Shown: positions 17,615-26,625, counted from the first letter of the stretch. The stretch: DNA of 41,686 nt from Gemmatimonadota bacterium (GCA_016218305.1 JACREJ010000112.1:1-41686), one strand, 5' to 3'. Numbers and translations are program-made. The notes: generated by a model not told the origin, from the sequence alone.

Positions 17615-19516
17615 TTAGAGATCGCCAAGGGTACTGTCAAGTAACGCGGCAACGGCCGGGTTTGGACGGTCCCAGTGGAACTTCCGCCCCTCTCCAGCCC
17701 GCGTGCAGAGGCCCAGGCGGTCGCACGCTTCGATCAGCGGAATGGCGTACTTCCGGCTAATACCGAATATTTCCCGAAACTCACCCGCCGCGTAGCTTCG
17801 CGGATCCTGCGTGCCCGCGCGCAACGCCAGCAACGCGTCTCGCCACGCACCCGGCGACAGGAATCGCTCCTCCGCGATGGCCACCACCCGCCCCTCCCGC
17901 TCGAGCAACCTGAGGAGCGCCGGCGTCCGCGGGCCCGCTTCTGCGGCGATCTCGGCAGCCGTCGGCGCCTCCCGCCCCGCCGCTGCCAGCACACGCTCGA
18001 TGGTCTGGATGTCGACGCGGTCGTCCGATGAAAGCTTCGGTTGCCATCCCGCGCGCGACACGAGACCGTCGGAGATCGCAATGCGGCCGCGCTCCACGGC
18101 CGTCGCAAACACCCAGTCGGTGAGCGCGCTGCCAAGCCCGAGCCGGCTGCGCAATGGTTGCAGCGGCGTGCCACGGTCGAGCGGCCGAGCCGCATGCGCA
18201 GCGTCCACCGACTGCACCAACGCTTCCTCCGCGGCATCGAGTCGCTGACGCTCCACCAGGCACGCACCGACGCGGACGACATCGGCGGACAGCTGCCCGA
18301 TCACTGCCGCGCAGGCCTCGGGCGCGAGGCCCAGCCGCATCGGCGCCGCGGCCACGGCGAAGCCGCGTCCCGCCTCCTCTTCGATCATCCATCGCAGCCG
18401 CTGGTCGGCCGTGGCGCCCGCCGATGCGAACGGAGGCGTGCGACGGAAGGGCGGCGCGGGATCGGTGATGATGCCGCCGCCGATGGTCGTCGGCGGCGTT
18501 GCGGCGCGCAGCACGAAGCGGTCTCCGCCCCGCGCAACGAGCGGCTGGTCGAGGACGAGGCGCACGGGGACCACCGCTCCGGGGAGCACCGGTGCGCCGC
18601 GCGCCACCACGCGCGCACCAACATCGGCGGTGCCGAGATGCAGGCGCACGCGCGTCCGGGCGGTGAGCACCACCGCCGCATCATCGAAGAGGGCGACGTC
18701 GGCGCGCATGCGATCGCGCGCCACCCACGCATCAGCGGCGCCCACGAGCACGGCGCCGCGCTCCAGTGCGTCGCGGTCGGCCCCGGCGAGCGCCACGGCC
18801 ACGCGCTGCCCGGCGAGCCCGGACTCCGCCGCGTGACCGTGCGTCTCCACCCCGCGCACCCGCAGCGTCGCGCCGCCCGGGAATGCGCGCAGCGCGTCGT
18901 CTCTCCGCACGCTGCCGCTCCATACGGTGCCCGTGGCTACAGTGCCGGTGCCCTTCACCGTGAACACGCGATCCACGGGCATGCGAAAGGCGTCTCGGAC
19001 GTCGCGGGCCGGCACGGCGGCGGCGGCCGTGGCGAGCGCCGCACGAAGTTGTCCGATGCCCTCGCCGGTGCGCGCCGACACGGCGATGACGGGCGCGCCC
19101 GCGAGCGCAGAGCCCTCGAGCAGGAGCGCGACGTCGTCCGCGGCGAGGGCGCGCATCTCGTCGTCCACGGAATCGGACTTGGTGAGTGCCACCACGCCCC
19201 CACGAATGCCCAGCGCGCCGAGGATGGCGAGGTGCTCGCGCGTCTGCGGCATCACCCCTTCGTCGGCGGCGACCACGAGCAGCGCGAGATCGACCCCTGC
19301 CGCGCCGGCGAGCATGGTGCGGACGAACGCCTCGTGACCCGGCACGTCCACCACGCCCAGCGTGCCAATGCCGTCGAGCTCGAGCGGCGCGAAGCCGAGT
19401 TCGATGGTGATGCCGCGCCGCTTCTCCTCGGGCAGCCGGTCGGTGTCCACCCCGGTGAGCGCGCGGACGAGCGCCGTCTTGCCGTGATCGATGTGCCCGG
19501 CGGTGCCGAGAATCAC
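17615..19516 (-). CDS. selB: Selenocysteine-specific translation elongation factor SelB
   Basis: 633 residues. The GTPase domain has GTAGHIDHGKT (P-loop, residues 4-14), RRGITIELGF, DVPGHEAFVRTM and TKSD. Two EF-Tu-like beta domains follow. The C-terminal half holds winged-helix repeats that bind the SECIS RNA, ending EFREIFGISRKYAIPLIE and AGEGRKFHW. SelB carries Sec-tRNA to the ribosome at UGA codons followed by SECIS. GTG at 19514-19516 overlaps the recO stop (GTGA) and matches the family N-terminus VILGTAGHIDHG. An upstream in-frame start eight codons earlier is less likely. selA, selD and tRNA-Sec are not in the window. Confidence 0.94.
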   Translation of the reverse strand: MILGTAGHIDHGKTALVRALTGVDTDRLPEEKRRGITIELGFAPLELDGIGTLGVVDVPGHEAFVRTMLAGAAGVDLALLVVAADEGVMPQTREHLAILGALGIRGGVVALTKSDSVDDEMRALAADDVALLLEGSALAGAPVIAVSARTGEGIGQLRAALATAAAAVPARDVRDAFRMPVDRVFTVKGTGTVATGTVWSGSVRRDDALRAFPGGATLRVRGVETHGHAAESGLAGQRVAVALAGADRDALERGAVLVGAADAWVARDRMRADVALFDDAAVVLTARTRVRLHLGTADVGARVVARGAPVLPGAVVPVRLVLDQPLVARGGDRFVLRAATPPTTIGGGIITDPAPPFRRTPPFASAGATADQRLRWMIEEEAGRGFAVAAAPMRLGLAPEACAAVIGQLSADVVRVGACLVERQRLDAAEEALVQSVDAAHAARPLDRGTPLQPLRSRLGLGSALTDWVFATAVERGRIAISDGLVSRAGWQPKLSSDDRVDIQTIERVLAAAGREAPTAAEIAAEAGPRTPALLRLLEREGRVVAIAEERFLSPGAWRDALLALRAGTQDPRSYAAGEFREIFGISRKYAIPLIEACDRLGLCTRAGEGRKFHWDRPNPAVAALLDSTLGDL

Positions 19517-20268
19517 GCGTCCACCTCGTGGCGCTCCCACGCGAGCAGGGCGCGCAGCGGACGGCCGCCGTCGGTGAGGTGCTCCTCGAGGAACTCACGC
19601 AGCAGGCGCTGGTGCGCGCGCAGGCTCAGGTCGTCGAGCGGGGGCGGCACCTGCCGTCCGAGCCACGCCCGGATCGCGTCACGCGCCGCGGGCGGCAGCG
19701 TGCGCGCTCCCCGCGCCTGACGCGCGCAGGCGGCGCAGAGCGCGCCGCCAGCGCGGTGGTGGAAGCTCACGGCCACGGCGGGATCGATGGCCGCATGGCA
19801 CGAGACACACGCGTCGAGCGATGGCGCGAAGCCCAGCTCCGCGACCAGGCACCACGCGCCACCGAGCGCCACTGGCTCTGCCTCGCCCTTCGGCGCCAGC
19901 GCGATCGCATCGAGGGCATCGGTGACGGTGTCGAGCAGGCCCGGATCCTCCTGCTCCGGCGCAAACCGGAGCAGCAGTTCGGCCAGCGCCGCCGCCGCCG
20001 CGAAGCGGTCGAGCGACTCGGCCAGCGCGGGCCGCGACTTGGTGGCCTCGAAGGCGTTCAGGATGTGGAGGTCGCGCCCCATCGTGGTGACCAACTGCGC
20101 CTCGCCACTCGCAAACAGGTCGAGCGCCGCGCCGAACTTGCTGCGCGGACGCCGCGCGCCTCGGGCGATGGCCGACACGATCCCCAGCTCCCGCGTGACG
20201 AGTCGCACGATGCGCGACGTCTCGCGGTAGTCGAAGGCGTGGAGGACGAGGGCGTCAGTAGTGATCAC
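19513..20268 (-). CDS. recO: DNA repair protein RecO
   Basis: 251 residues. An OB-fold N-terminus (TTDALVLHAFDYRETSRIVRLVT) is followed by a helical part. The zinc site comes from CVSCHAA and CAACA. RecO works with RecR and RecF in loading RecA on gapped DNA. The start is GTG 20266-20268. No Shine-Dalgarno is visible; the bases directly upstream belong to a family C repeat. selB follows with a GTGA overlap. Confidence 0.93.
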   Translation of the reverse strand: MITTDALVLHAFDYRETSRIVRLVTRELGIVSAIARGARRPRSKFGAALDLFASGEAQLVTTMGRDLHILNAFEATKSRPALAESLDRFAAAAALAELLLRFAPEQEDPGLLDTVTDALDAIALAPKGEAEPVALGGAWCLVAELGFAPSLDACVSCHAAIDPAVAVSFHHRAGGALCAACARQARGARTLPPAARDAIRAWLGRQVPPPLDDLSLRAHQRLLREFLEEHLTDGGRPLRALLAWERHEVDA

Positions 20269-20269
20269 G

Positions 20270-20360
20270 AGTCAGGATGGGGAGCTCGGATTGGGACTGC
20301 GGATTGCGATTTTCGATGACGATGTCGATGTCGACCGGGATGGCGATTTCGAAGACGATG
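20270..20360. repeat. Family C repeat directly before recO
   Basis: GGGAGCTCGGATTGGGACTG and further GGATT/CGATG units occupy most of the gap between btuB and recO. The first units share GGGAGCTCGGATT with the copy at 2713. No clear second arm is present. It ends two bases before the recO start, so it takes the place of a ribosome-binding site. Confidence 0.65.
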
Positions 20361-20365
20361 ATTCG

Positions 20366-20392
20366 GCGGGCGGCAGACTTGCCGCCGCCCGC
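20366..20392 (-). terminator. Hairpin after btuB
   Basis: GCGGGCGGC (20366-20374) pairs with GCCGCCCGC (20384-20392), about 25 bases after the btuB stop on the minus strand. It has no U-tract, only AATCATCG, so efficiency is unclear. Confidence 0.55.
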
Positions 20393-20416
20393 AGTCTCCG
20401 CTCAAACATACCTCCG

Positions 20417-22345
20417 CTACGGGCGGCCGATGGTCAGGCCGGCGCGGAGGGAGCGTCCGGGCGCGCGGAAGCCGTAGATGCCCTGGTACGCGACATCGGT
20501 GACGTTGTCGGCGCGCAGGCGCGCGTGCACCGGGACCGACGCGTCGGCGGCGGACAGCCGGACATTGGCCGCGACGTCCACGAGGGTACGAGCGGGCAGT
20601 TCAACCGGCTTGGCGGGCCAGGCCGAGTAGTCGCGATCGTGCGCGCGCCCGGTGTAGGCGGCGCCAACCACGAGGTGGGCGCGCGACGCCACGCGGCGCG
20701 ACAGCTCGACGCGCGCGGTGTGCGCCGGGCGCCGCATCAGCGGCTGGCCGCGCACGAACGTGGCGCCATCTCCGACATCGAACCCTTCATCGGTGACGCG
20801 CGTGCGCGAGTACGCATACGTCACGCGCGCCCCTACGCCGCCGATCGGCGCGAACGCCGCCTCGGCCTCCACGCCATCGGCCTCGGCCGCCGCCACGTTC
20901 ACGTAGTTCGGCGCGGTGGGACTCATCGTGAGTGGATTGTACTGGATGAGGTCGCGGAAGCGCTGCTGGTAGGCGGTGACGACGAGCGTGGCGCTGGGCG
21001 TGGTGCGCTCGATGGCGACCTCCCGGCTGCGCGTCTGCTCCGGCACCAGCGCGGCATTCCCCCGCACGTAGCCCGTGGCGAAGTTTTCGAAGAAGCTCGG
21101 CGCGCGGAACGCCGAACCCACCGCGGCGCGCGTGCGCCATGCCTTGGAGAGCTGCCAGCCGGCGGACAGGCGCGCCGTGCGGAAGGTGCCGAACGCGCTG
21201 TTGTCGTCGAGGCGCGCGCCCACCTGGTACGAGCCGCGCGCGCCGAGGCCGCCGACCGCCTGCGCATAGACCGCACGGTCGTTGCGCGCGGCGACGAAGG
21301 AGCCCGCGTCCTCGCCATACTCGCTGAGCGAGCGCGTCGACGATCGCTCGTGGTCTCGCGATCCGTCGGCGCCGACCGTGAGGGAGTGCGTGGCGCCGAC
21401 GCGCGCCGTCAGCCGAAGCTCCGCCGCGCGGCGGGTGACGGTGCCTCGCGAGAAGAAGCCGTAGAAGCCAACCGTATCGGCGGCGGAATCGGGGCCGTCG
21501 TTGGCACGCGGAAAGTGCTCACTCGACGACAGGGTCCACGAAGCAGTGAGCCGATCACTGATGGCACGGCGCCCCGCGAATGCGAGCGCCAACCGGCGGG
21601 TGGTATTCTCCGCGTTGCGCTCACCGAGCGAGCCGTCCGACTCCGTGGGATAGTGGTACGACGCCGCCAGCCAGCGCGCCGAGAGCACGGCCTCGGTGCG
21701 CGCATCAGGGGCCAGGCGAAGCGAGGCTGCGGCCGAGCGGTTGCGATAGTCGTTGTTGAACGGGAGGATGCCGTTGGAGGAGCGATCCGCAAGCGAAGCG
21801 CTCGCCGAGGCGCGCGCGCCGCCGACCGCACCGGAGAGGGCGACGTCTCGCTGGCCGTACGATCCGCCGTCGGCCGCCAGTGCGGCCCGCGCACCGCTCG
21901 CCCCCGTGCGCGAGATGAGCTGGATGACCCCGGTGACCGCGTCGGCGCCGTAGAGCACGCTGGCGGGCCCACGCACGATCTCGATGCGCTCGATGTTGTC
22001 GAGCGTCAGGGCGCCGAGATCGATGGCGCCTCCGGGCTCGTTGAGCGGGGCGCCATCGAGCAGCACGCGCACGTAGTTGCCCTGGCCGCCCCGCACGAAG
22101 AGCGAGGCCTGCGAGCCATGCGAGGACGCCGTCACGACGCTCACGCCCGGCACGAGGCGCAGCGCGTCGGTGAGGTGCACCAGGCCGCGCGCGCGCAGCG
22201 AATCGCCGCTGAGCACGGTGACGCTGGCCGGCGCGCGCACGGCAGTCTCCACCCGGGTCGCCGTGACGACGACGGGCGAGAGCGGCGTGGAGGTGGATTG
22301 CGCGTACAGGGCGGCGGGGAGTGCGAGCAGGAATAGGGGGCGCAT
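20417..22345 (-). CDS. btuB: TonB-dependent outer-membrane receptor, BtuB-like
   Basis: 642 residues. Signal MRPLFLLALPAALYAQ, a TonB-box-like stretch (SPVVVTATRVET), then a plug domain with VPGVSVVTASSHGSQASLFVRG and IERIEIVRGPASVLYGADAV. The C-terminal two thirds is a beta-barrel of alternating strands ending near SLRAGLTIGRP. It is the fourth gene of an operon that begins with a cobalamin riboswitch and btuFCD, so the likely substrate is B12 or another corrinoid. The bases before ATG 22343-22345 lack a Shine-Dalgarno; a family B repeat occupies the gap of 46 bases to btuD. The specificity call comes from context. Confidence 0.87.
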   Translation of the reverse strand: MRPLFLLALPAALYAQSTSTPLSPVVVTATRVETAVRAPASVTVLSGDSLRARGLVHLTDALRLVPGVSVVTASSHGSQASLFVRGGQGNYVRVLLDGAPLNEPGGAIDLGALTLDNIERIEIVRGPASVLYGADAVTGVIQLISRTGASGARAALAADGGSYGQRDVALSGAVGGARASASASLADRSSNGILPFNNDYRNRSAAASLRLAPDARTEAVLSARWLAASYHYPTESDGSLGERNAENTTRRLALAFAGRRAISDRLTASWTLSSSEHFPRANDGPDSAADTVGFYGFFSRGTVTRRAAELRLTARVGATHSLTVGADGSRDHERSSTRSLSEYGEDAGSFVAARNDRAVYAQAVGGLGARGSYQVGARLDDNSAFGTFRTARLSAGWQLSKAWRTRAAVGSAFRAPSFFENFATGYVRGNAALVPEQTRSREVAIERTTPSATLVVTAYQQRFRDLIQYNPLTMSPTAPNYVNVAAAEADGVEAEAAFAPIGGVGARVTYAYSRTRVTDEGFDVGDGATFVRGQPLMRRPAHTARVELSRRVASRAHLVVGAAYTGRAHDRDYSAWPAKPVELPARTLVDVAANVRLSAADASVPVHARLRADNVTDVAYQGIYGFRAPGRSLRAGLTIGRP

Positions 22346-22351
22346 TGGGAC

Positions 22352-22384
22352 GGAGGGTAGATGGTGGAGGGTAGACGGTAGACC
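22352..22384. repeat. Family B repeat (GGTAGATGG-like units) between btuD and btuB
   Basis: Units GGGTAGATGG, GGAGGGTAGA and CGGTAGACC fill the gap between btuD and btuB. The same unit occurs at 37285-37318 before ribBA and as a single copy at 2702. It ends seven bases before the btuB start. Confidence 0.7.
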
Positions 22385-22391
22385 TTTCGGG

Positions 22392-23171
22392 CTAGCGGCG
22401 CTTCAGCGGGATCAGTACGGGCGCGCCGACGGCGGGGTCGCGCGCGACGACGAGGGGCCAGTCGTACACGGGCTCGAGCACGTCGCCTCGCATGACGTCG
22501 GCGGGCGTGCCGGCCGCGGCCACGTGGCCGTGGTGCAGCAGGACAATGTGCGCGGCGAAGCGCGCCACGAGGTTGAGCTGGTGGCTGACGAGCAGGATGG
22601 TGCGCCCCTCGCGCGCCAGTTCCTCGAGCAGCCCGAACGCCGCCATCTCGTGCGCGACGTCGAGGAAGGTGCCCGGTTCGTCGAGCACCAGCACGTCCCC
22701 GCCCTGCGCCAGCGCCCGCGCGAGCCGCACGCGCTGCCACTCCCCACCCGAGAGCTCATCGGTGCGGCGGTCCATCAGTTCGCTGGCGCCGGCGCGCACC
22801 GCGGCGGCTTCGGCCACCGCCGCATCGGCCGGACCGAGCGCGCTCCACGCCCCGTGGTGGGGATAGCGTCCGAGCATCACATAGTCGCGCGCGGCGAGCG
22901 GGAACGTGGGCTCCTCGCGTTGGGTGACCACCGCGAGCGTGCGCGCCATCGCGCGCCGGTCCGCCGTGGCCACGTCGAACGCGCCGACGCGCGCGCTGCC
23001 TGACGCGAGCGCCACCTGGCCGATCAACGCGCGCACCACGGTGCTCTTGCCGCTCCCGTTGGGCCCGACGACGGCGGTGATGCTCCCCGGCTGCGCCACG
23101 AACGACGCTCCGTCGAGCGCGTTCACGCGTGCGCCGGGATACCGCACGACGGCGTTCGTGATGGTGATCAT
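22392..23171 (-). CDS. btuD: Cobalamin ABC transporter ATP-binding protein
   Basis: 259 residues. Walker A GPNGSGKST (about residues 38-46), Q-loop in VVTQREEP, ABC signature LSGGEWQRV, Walker B VLVLDEP, and switch His in LLVSHQ. This belongs to the BtuD/FepC/FhuC subfamily. The ATG at 23169-23171 overlaps the btuC stop (ATGA). The C-terminal 40 residues (LEPVYDWPLVVARDP...) are typical for this subfamily. Confidence 0.93.
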   Translation of the reverse strand: MITITNAVVRYPGARVNALDGASFVAQPGSITAVVGPNGSGKSTVVRALIGQVALASGSARVGAFDVATADRRAMARTLAVVTQREEPTFPLAARDYVMLGRYPHHGAWSALGPADAAVAEAAAVRAGASELMDRRTDELSGGEWQRVRLARALAQGGDVLVLDEPGTFLDVAHEMAAFGLLEELAREGRTILLVSHQLNLVARFAAHIVLLHHGHVAAAGTPADVMRGDVLEPVYDWPLVVARDPAVGAPVLIPLKRR

Positions 23172-24142
23172 GCGGCCCGCCGCAGGCGCACGAGGAAGAA
23201 CGGCACGCCGACGAGCGCGGTGACGGCTCCCAGCGGCAGTTCGGCCGGGGCGCGCACCGTGCGCGCCACGACATCCGCACCGACCACGAGCGCCGCGCCG
23301 AGCACCGCGGACGCCAGGAGGAGTTCGCGCGCCCGACGGATGCCGAACGCGCGCGCGATCGCGGGCACGACGAGTCCGACGAACCCGACGAGTCCGGCGC
23401 CGGCCACGGTGACCGCCGCGAGGAGCGCCGACAGCAGGAAGATGCGGCGCGTGGCACTCGACACGCGCACGCCGAGTCCCGCCGCCGCGTCCTCGCCAAG
23501 CGCCAGCAGGTCGATGTCGCGGGCGACCGCCACCAGCAGCGTGCCGGCAACCAGCGCGTAGAACGCCAGCCACCGTATGGTCACCCACTCGGCGCCGGCC
23601 ACCGAACCCATCATCCACCAGAGTGCGTTGCGCACCGTCCCCTCACCGGCGCCCGCGAGCAGCACCATGATGGCCGCGTTCGCGAACGCACCCACCACGA
23701 CACCCGCCATGAGCAGCACGCGCGGGTCGGCGCGCCCGCTCGTCACGCGGGCGATGACGAGCACGAGCGCCACGGCGGAAGCCGCGCCGCCGAAGGCGGC
23801 CACGGGGAGCGCGACCGCCGCGGTGAGCCCCGCGACGACGGCGAGCACCGCGCCCATCGCCGCGCCGCCGGACACACCGAGCAGGTACGGTTCGGCGAGC
23901 GCATTGCGCAGCGTGCCCTGCAACGCGGCGCCGCTCATGCCGAGCACCGCACCGGCGATCATGGCGAGGCAGACGCGCGCGAGCCGCAGGTCGCGCACGA
24001 TGGCCACGGACTGGGCATCCCCGCTCCCCGCGAGCGCGCGCACCACGTCGACCACGCCGATCGAGACGGGCCCGATGGCCAGGCCGGCCGCACCGGCGAC
24101 GGCGAGCACGGCGAACAGGAGCAGCCAGCGTGCGCTGGTCAC
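23168..24142 (-). CDS. btuC: Cobalamin ABC transporter permease (FecCD/BtuC family)
   Basis: 324 residues with about nine to ten hydrophobic segments. FecCD landmarks: RDLRLARVCLAMIAGAVLGMSGAALQGTLRNALAEPYLLGVSGGA near residues 47-91 (shown by the segments LRLARVCLAMIAG and NALAEPYLLGVSGGA) and GFVGLVVPAIAR. The GTG at 24140-24142 overlaps the btuF stop (GTGA). It forms the membrane channel with the ATPase BtuD. Confidence 0.93.
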   Translation of the reverse strand: MTSARWLLLFAVLAVAGAAGLAIGPVSIGVVDVVRALAGSGDAQSVAIVRDLRLARVCLAMIAGAVLGMSGAALQGTLRNALAEPYLLGVSGGAAMGAVLAVVAGLTAAVALPVAAFGGAASAVALVLVIARVTSGRADPRVLLMAGVVVGAFANAAIMVLLAGAGEGTVRNALWWMMGSVAGAEWVTIRWLAFYALVAGTLLVAVARDIDLLALGEDAAAGLGVRVSSATRRIFLLSALLAAVTVAGAGLVGFVGLVVPAIARAFGIRRARELLLASAVLGAALVVGADVVARTVRAPAELPLGAVTALVGVPFFLVRLRRAA

Positions 24143-25077
24143 GGTGCGGTGCGCCCAGCGGAATCGCGCAGCGCGCGCGCCGCGGAATCGATTAGCGCAC
24201 GCAGCGAACGCGCCCCTTCGCCCAGCCGGACGCCGGGGCGACCGACCAACGACGTGTCGAAGACGAACACCCGTCCCTCGCGCACGGCCCGCACCGCGCG
24301 CCACCGCGCATCGGCTCGCAGGCGCCCAGCCGCCACCGGGCCGGCGAGAATGAGATCGGGATTCCGCTCGGCGACACTCTCGAGCGTCACCTGCGGCGAC
24401 GGTTGCGCCAGATCACCGAAGACATTGCGGGCGCCTGCCAACGTGATGAGCTCGTCAAGGTAGCTCCCGGCCCCGATGGTGATGATCGGCGACGGCCACG
24501 CATACCAGAAGACGGAGAGCGGCGGTTGGCCCGTGGCGCGCGCGCCGACGGCGTCGAGCGACCGGCGCACCGAGTCGGCGACCACGAGCGCCGCCGCACT
24601 ATCGCCGACGGCGGCTCCGAGGGCGCGTAAGACGCGCGCGAGGTCGGCGATGCGGTCGGTGCGCAGGGAGAGCGTCTGCACCCCTGCCCGGCGAAACGCC
24701 GAGGCCGCGGTGCGATTGGCTTCGGCGGCGTAGAGCACCACGAGGTCAGGGCGCGCGGCGAGCACGGCCTCCACATTGGGCTGGATGCCGTCACCGAGGT
24801 CCGCGATGCGGCGCACCTGCGGCGGCGAGGCGTCCCAGCGCGTGCGGCCGATCAGGCGCGCCTCGGCGCCGAGGGCGAACATCGCCTCGGTCGTCACGGG
24901 GTTCAGCGAGACAATCCGTTCGGCCGGCCGAGCGAGCCGCAGCGTATCGCCGAAGTCGTCCACCAGCGGCGTCGCGGACTGCGTCGCGCTGCGGGACGCG
25001 CGATCGCCCGACGGTGCGGCGCACGCAGCGAACGCCAGCGCGAGCGCCAGCGTGCGCGCGGGCGCGCGGCGATGCAT
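24139..25077 (-). CDS. btuF: Cobalamin ABC transporter substrate-binding lipoprotein
   Basis: 312 residues. The signal ALALAFAAC suggests lipidation at about residue 20. The periplasmic binding domain shows PAERIVSLNPVTTEAMFALGA, IGRTRWDASPPQVRRIADLG, RPDLVVLY and late GRVFVFDTSLVGRPG, characteristic of BtuF-type proteins. It is the first gene after the riboswitch and its attenuator. I use ATG 25075-25077; the longer open frame upstream is the riboswitch itself. No strong Shine-Dalgarno is evident. Confidence 0.88.
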   Translation of the reverse strand: MHRRAPARTLALALAFAACAAPSGDRASRSATQSATPLVDDFGDTLRLARPAERIVSLNPVTTEAMFALGAEARLIGRTRWDASPPQVRRIADLGDGIQPNVEAVLAARPDLVVLYAAEANRTAASAFRRAGVQTLSLRTDRIADLARVLRALGAAVGDSAAALVVADSVRRSLDAVGARATGQPPLSVFWYAWPSPIITIGAGSYLDELITLAGARNVFGDLAQPSPQVTLESVAERNPDLILAGPVAAGRLRADARWRAVRAVREGRVFVFDTSLVGRPGVRLGEGARSLRALIDSAARALRDSAGRTAP

Positions 25078-25094
25078 GCGACGACAGGTGGATG

Positions 25095-25132
25095 AAAACA
25101 CGACGGGCTCGCTCCGCCCGGGGAACGAGCCC
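25095..25132 (-). terminator. Attenuator terminator of the btu leader
   Basis: On the minus strand GGGCTCG and CGAGCCC form a stem with further pairing inside (25105-25132), followed by GTCGTGTTTT. It lies between the riboswitch and btuF, so B12 probably controls early termination of transcription. Confidence 0.7.
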
Positions 25133-25200
25133 TGCACGCCGAGCGCGCCAACGATGCGCCCGCCGCCACGTGGCCTCCCCCGAGGCATCTGGTGTGGCAC

Positions 25201-25343
25201 GGACGCGGGGCGTCTCCTGGCTCCGGGCCCCCGCTCCCCTTCCCAGCCGCGACGCGACCAGTGGGTGAATGAGCGGGGCGAACTACGCCCGTTACAGTGG
25301 CGGGGCCGCGCCGGACTTCCACCGGCTTCCGTGACCCGCATCC
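25201..25343 (-). promoter_or_regulatory. Cobalamin riboswitch
   Basis: Minus strand. The closing stem is GGATGCGGG (25335-25343 reversed) with CCCGCGTCC (25201-25209 reversed), one G-U pair. The core matches the B12-box architecture: GAAGCCGGTGGAAGTCCGG, then GCCACTGTAACGGG, and near the 3' side GGAGCCAGGAGACGCC. A loop region for the kissing interaction and the terminator follow. It regulates btuF-btuC-btuD-btuB. Cobalamin element family (Rfam RF00174) by pattern; I did not run a covariance search. Confidence 0.93.
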
Positions 25344-25370
25344 GTCATGACTTCTGTTGTGATCGGGAAC

Positions 25371-26624
25371 CTAAGACAGGCCCTGTTCGCGCGCAACAGC
25401 GTCGCTGATCTGCTTGGTGAGATGGGCGCGCGCCTGCCAGTGATCCGCGCGCTCATCCGCCGTCGGATTCGCGTTTGCGGCAAACGCGGCGTCGAGCGCC
25501 TCCAGCGCGGCGCGCAACTCGGCGATGCCCTCCGCGGGCCGCCGCCGGCGCGGGCGCCCGCCACGCGCCATCATCGTGCGGGCGAGGCCGATGAGCAGCA
25601 CGGCGCCGAGTGCGATCATGGTGAGCAGGACGCGCACCTGATTGCCCGACACGGCGCCCGCGCCCGGCACGCTGACGCGCACGACGGCACCCGCCGGCAC
25701 ATCCTGCGCAACGAAGCGCGCGAAGGTGCGGCCGCCCGACGTCGTCGCGCCGGTGGACGTGAGGCCGGCCCCCTCCGCGCGGCCCAACGCATCCTCGAGG
25801 AGCACTTCGAGGACGTCCGTAGGTCCGTCGACAATGAAGGCATGCTCCGTCTCGACGGGCACTTCGTACGAGAACGAGAACTGCTTGAGCCCCGGCGCGA
25901 AGGGCGCGGCGAGCCGCGCGCGCCCTTCCTCGAAGCGCACCGCACCGCCGGAGAAGTCGGTCTGCCCGACGCGGGCATTCCGCGCGCCGTCGAGCAGCAC
26001 GGCTTCCCACACAACGCCGGTGTCGCCGGCCGCCACGCGCGTCACCGTGGAGTCGTTGGACAGCTCGTATACCTCGAGGATGATCCGGCGCTTCTCTTCG
26101 CCCGGCGCCGAGAAGACGACGTGGCGCGCGCGGGTGTGCACGGGGACCGGGCCGCTGGTGGTGTCGTGCACGACCAGTTCGGCGTCGGCGCCGCTGACGT
26201 CGCGTGCGGTAAGCGGCGGCGTGAAGTAGGCAATACCAGCGTAGACGCTCGACGCAAAGTAGACGGCGTCCGGGTCGCCCGACGTGCGGTAACGGAAAGC
26301 AAAGCGGCCCGCGCCGTCGGTGCGCGTCGAGTCGAGCGGTGCGGCCCGGTCGGTGCCGACCCGATGCAGCACCACCCAGGTGTTGACCACCGGCCGCGCG
26401 GAGGTGCGCGCACCGCGGACCACGCGTCCGCGCACCGAGCGCGCCTCGCTGGGCGGCGTCGTGTGCGCGCTCCCGACGGACGGCGTGCGCGGCGACGCCG
26501 TCTGCGCCGGCGCCACGCACGGCAGCGCGACGAGCGCCACCCAGGCGGCAACCGCGGACCGGCGTGTGCGGCGCTGCCGGGCCGCCAGACGCGAGTGGGT
26601 GCGGCCCAACCGATGCGCGGTCAT
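25371..26624 (-). CDS. Exported membrane-anchored protein with carboxypeptidase-regulatory-like domain
   Basis: 417 residues. A long basic N-terminus with a signal (VAAWVALVALPCVAPAQ) is followed by a domain of about 90 residues with the pattern of carboxypeptidase-regulatory/Ig-like folds (VRGRVVRGARTSARPVVNTWVVLHRV..., TRTDGAGRFAFRYR). Further beta-rich regions come next. One transmembrane segment near residue 330 (LLTMIALGAVLLIGLA) is followed by an Arg-rich stop and a helical cytoplasmic tail of 60 residues. I know no named family. It follows the BFN gene by one base and so probably shares the metK transcript. A role in the envelope is likely, nothing more specific. Confidence 0.72.
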   Translation of the reverse strand: MTAHRLGRTHSRLAARQRRTRRSAVAAWVALVALPCVAPAQTASPRTPSVGSAHTTPPSEARSVRGRVVRGARTSARPVVNTWVVLHRVGTDRAAPLDSTRTDGAGRFAFRYRTSGDPDAVYFASSVYAGIAYFTPPLTARDVSGADAELVVHDTTSGPVPVHTRARHVVFSAPGEEKRRIILEVYELSNDSTVTRVAAGDTGVVWEAVLLDGARNARVGQTDFSGGAVRFEEGRARLAAPFAPGLKQFSFSYEVPVETEHAFIVDGPTDVLEVLLEDALGRAEGAGLTSTGATTSGGRTFARFVAQDVPAGAVVRVSVPGAGAVSGNQVRVLLTMIALGAVLLIGLARTMMARGGRPRRRRPAEGIAELRAALEALDAAFAANANPTADERADHWQARAHLTKQISDAVAREQGLS

Positions 26625-26625
26625 C

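Noticed and set aside
20261-22336. A 691-codon plus-strand frame opposite btuB
   Set aside because: The minus strand codes a TonB receptor with plug and barrel motifs; the opposite frame has no recognisable domain.
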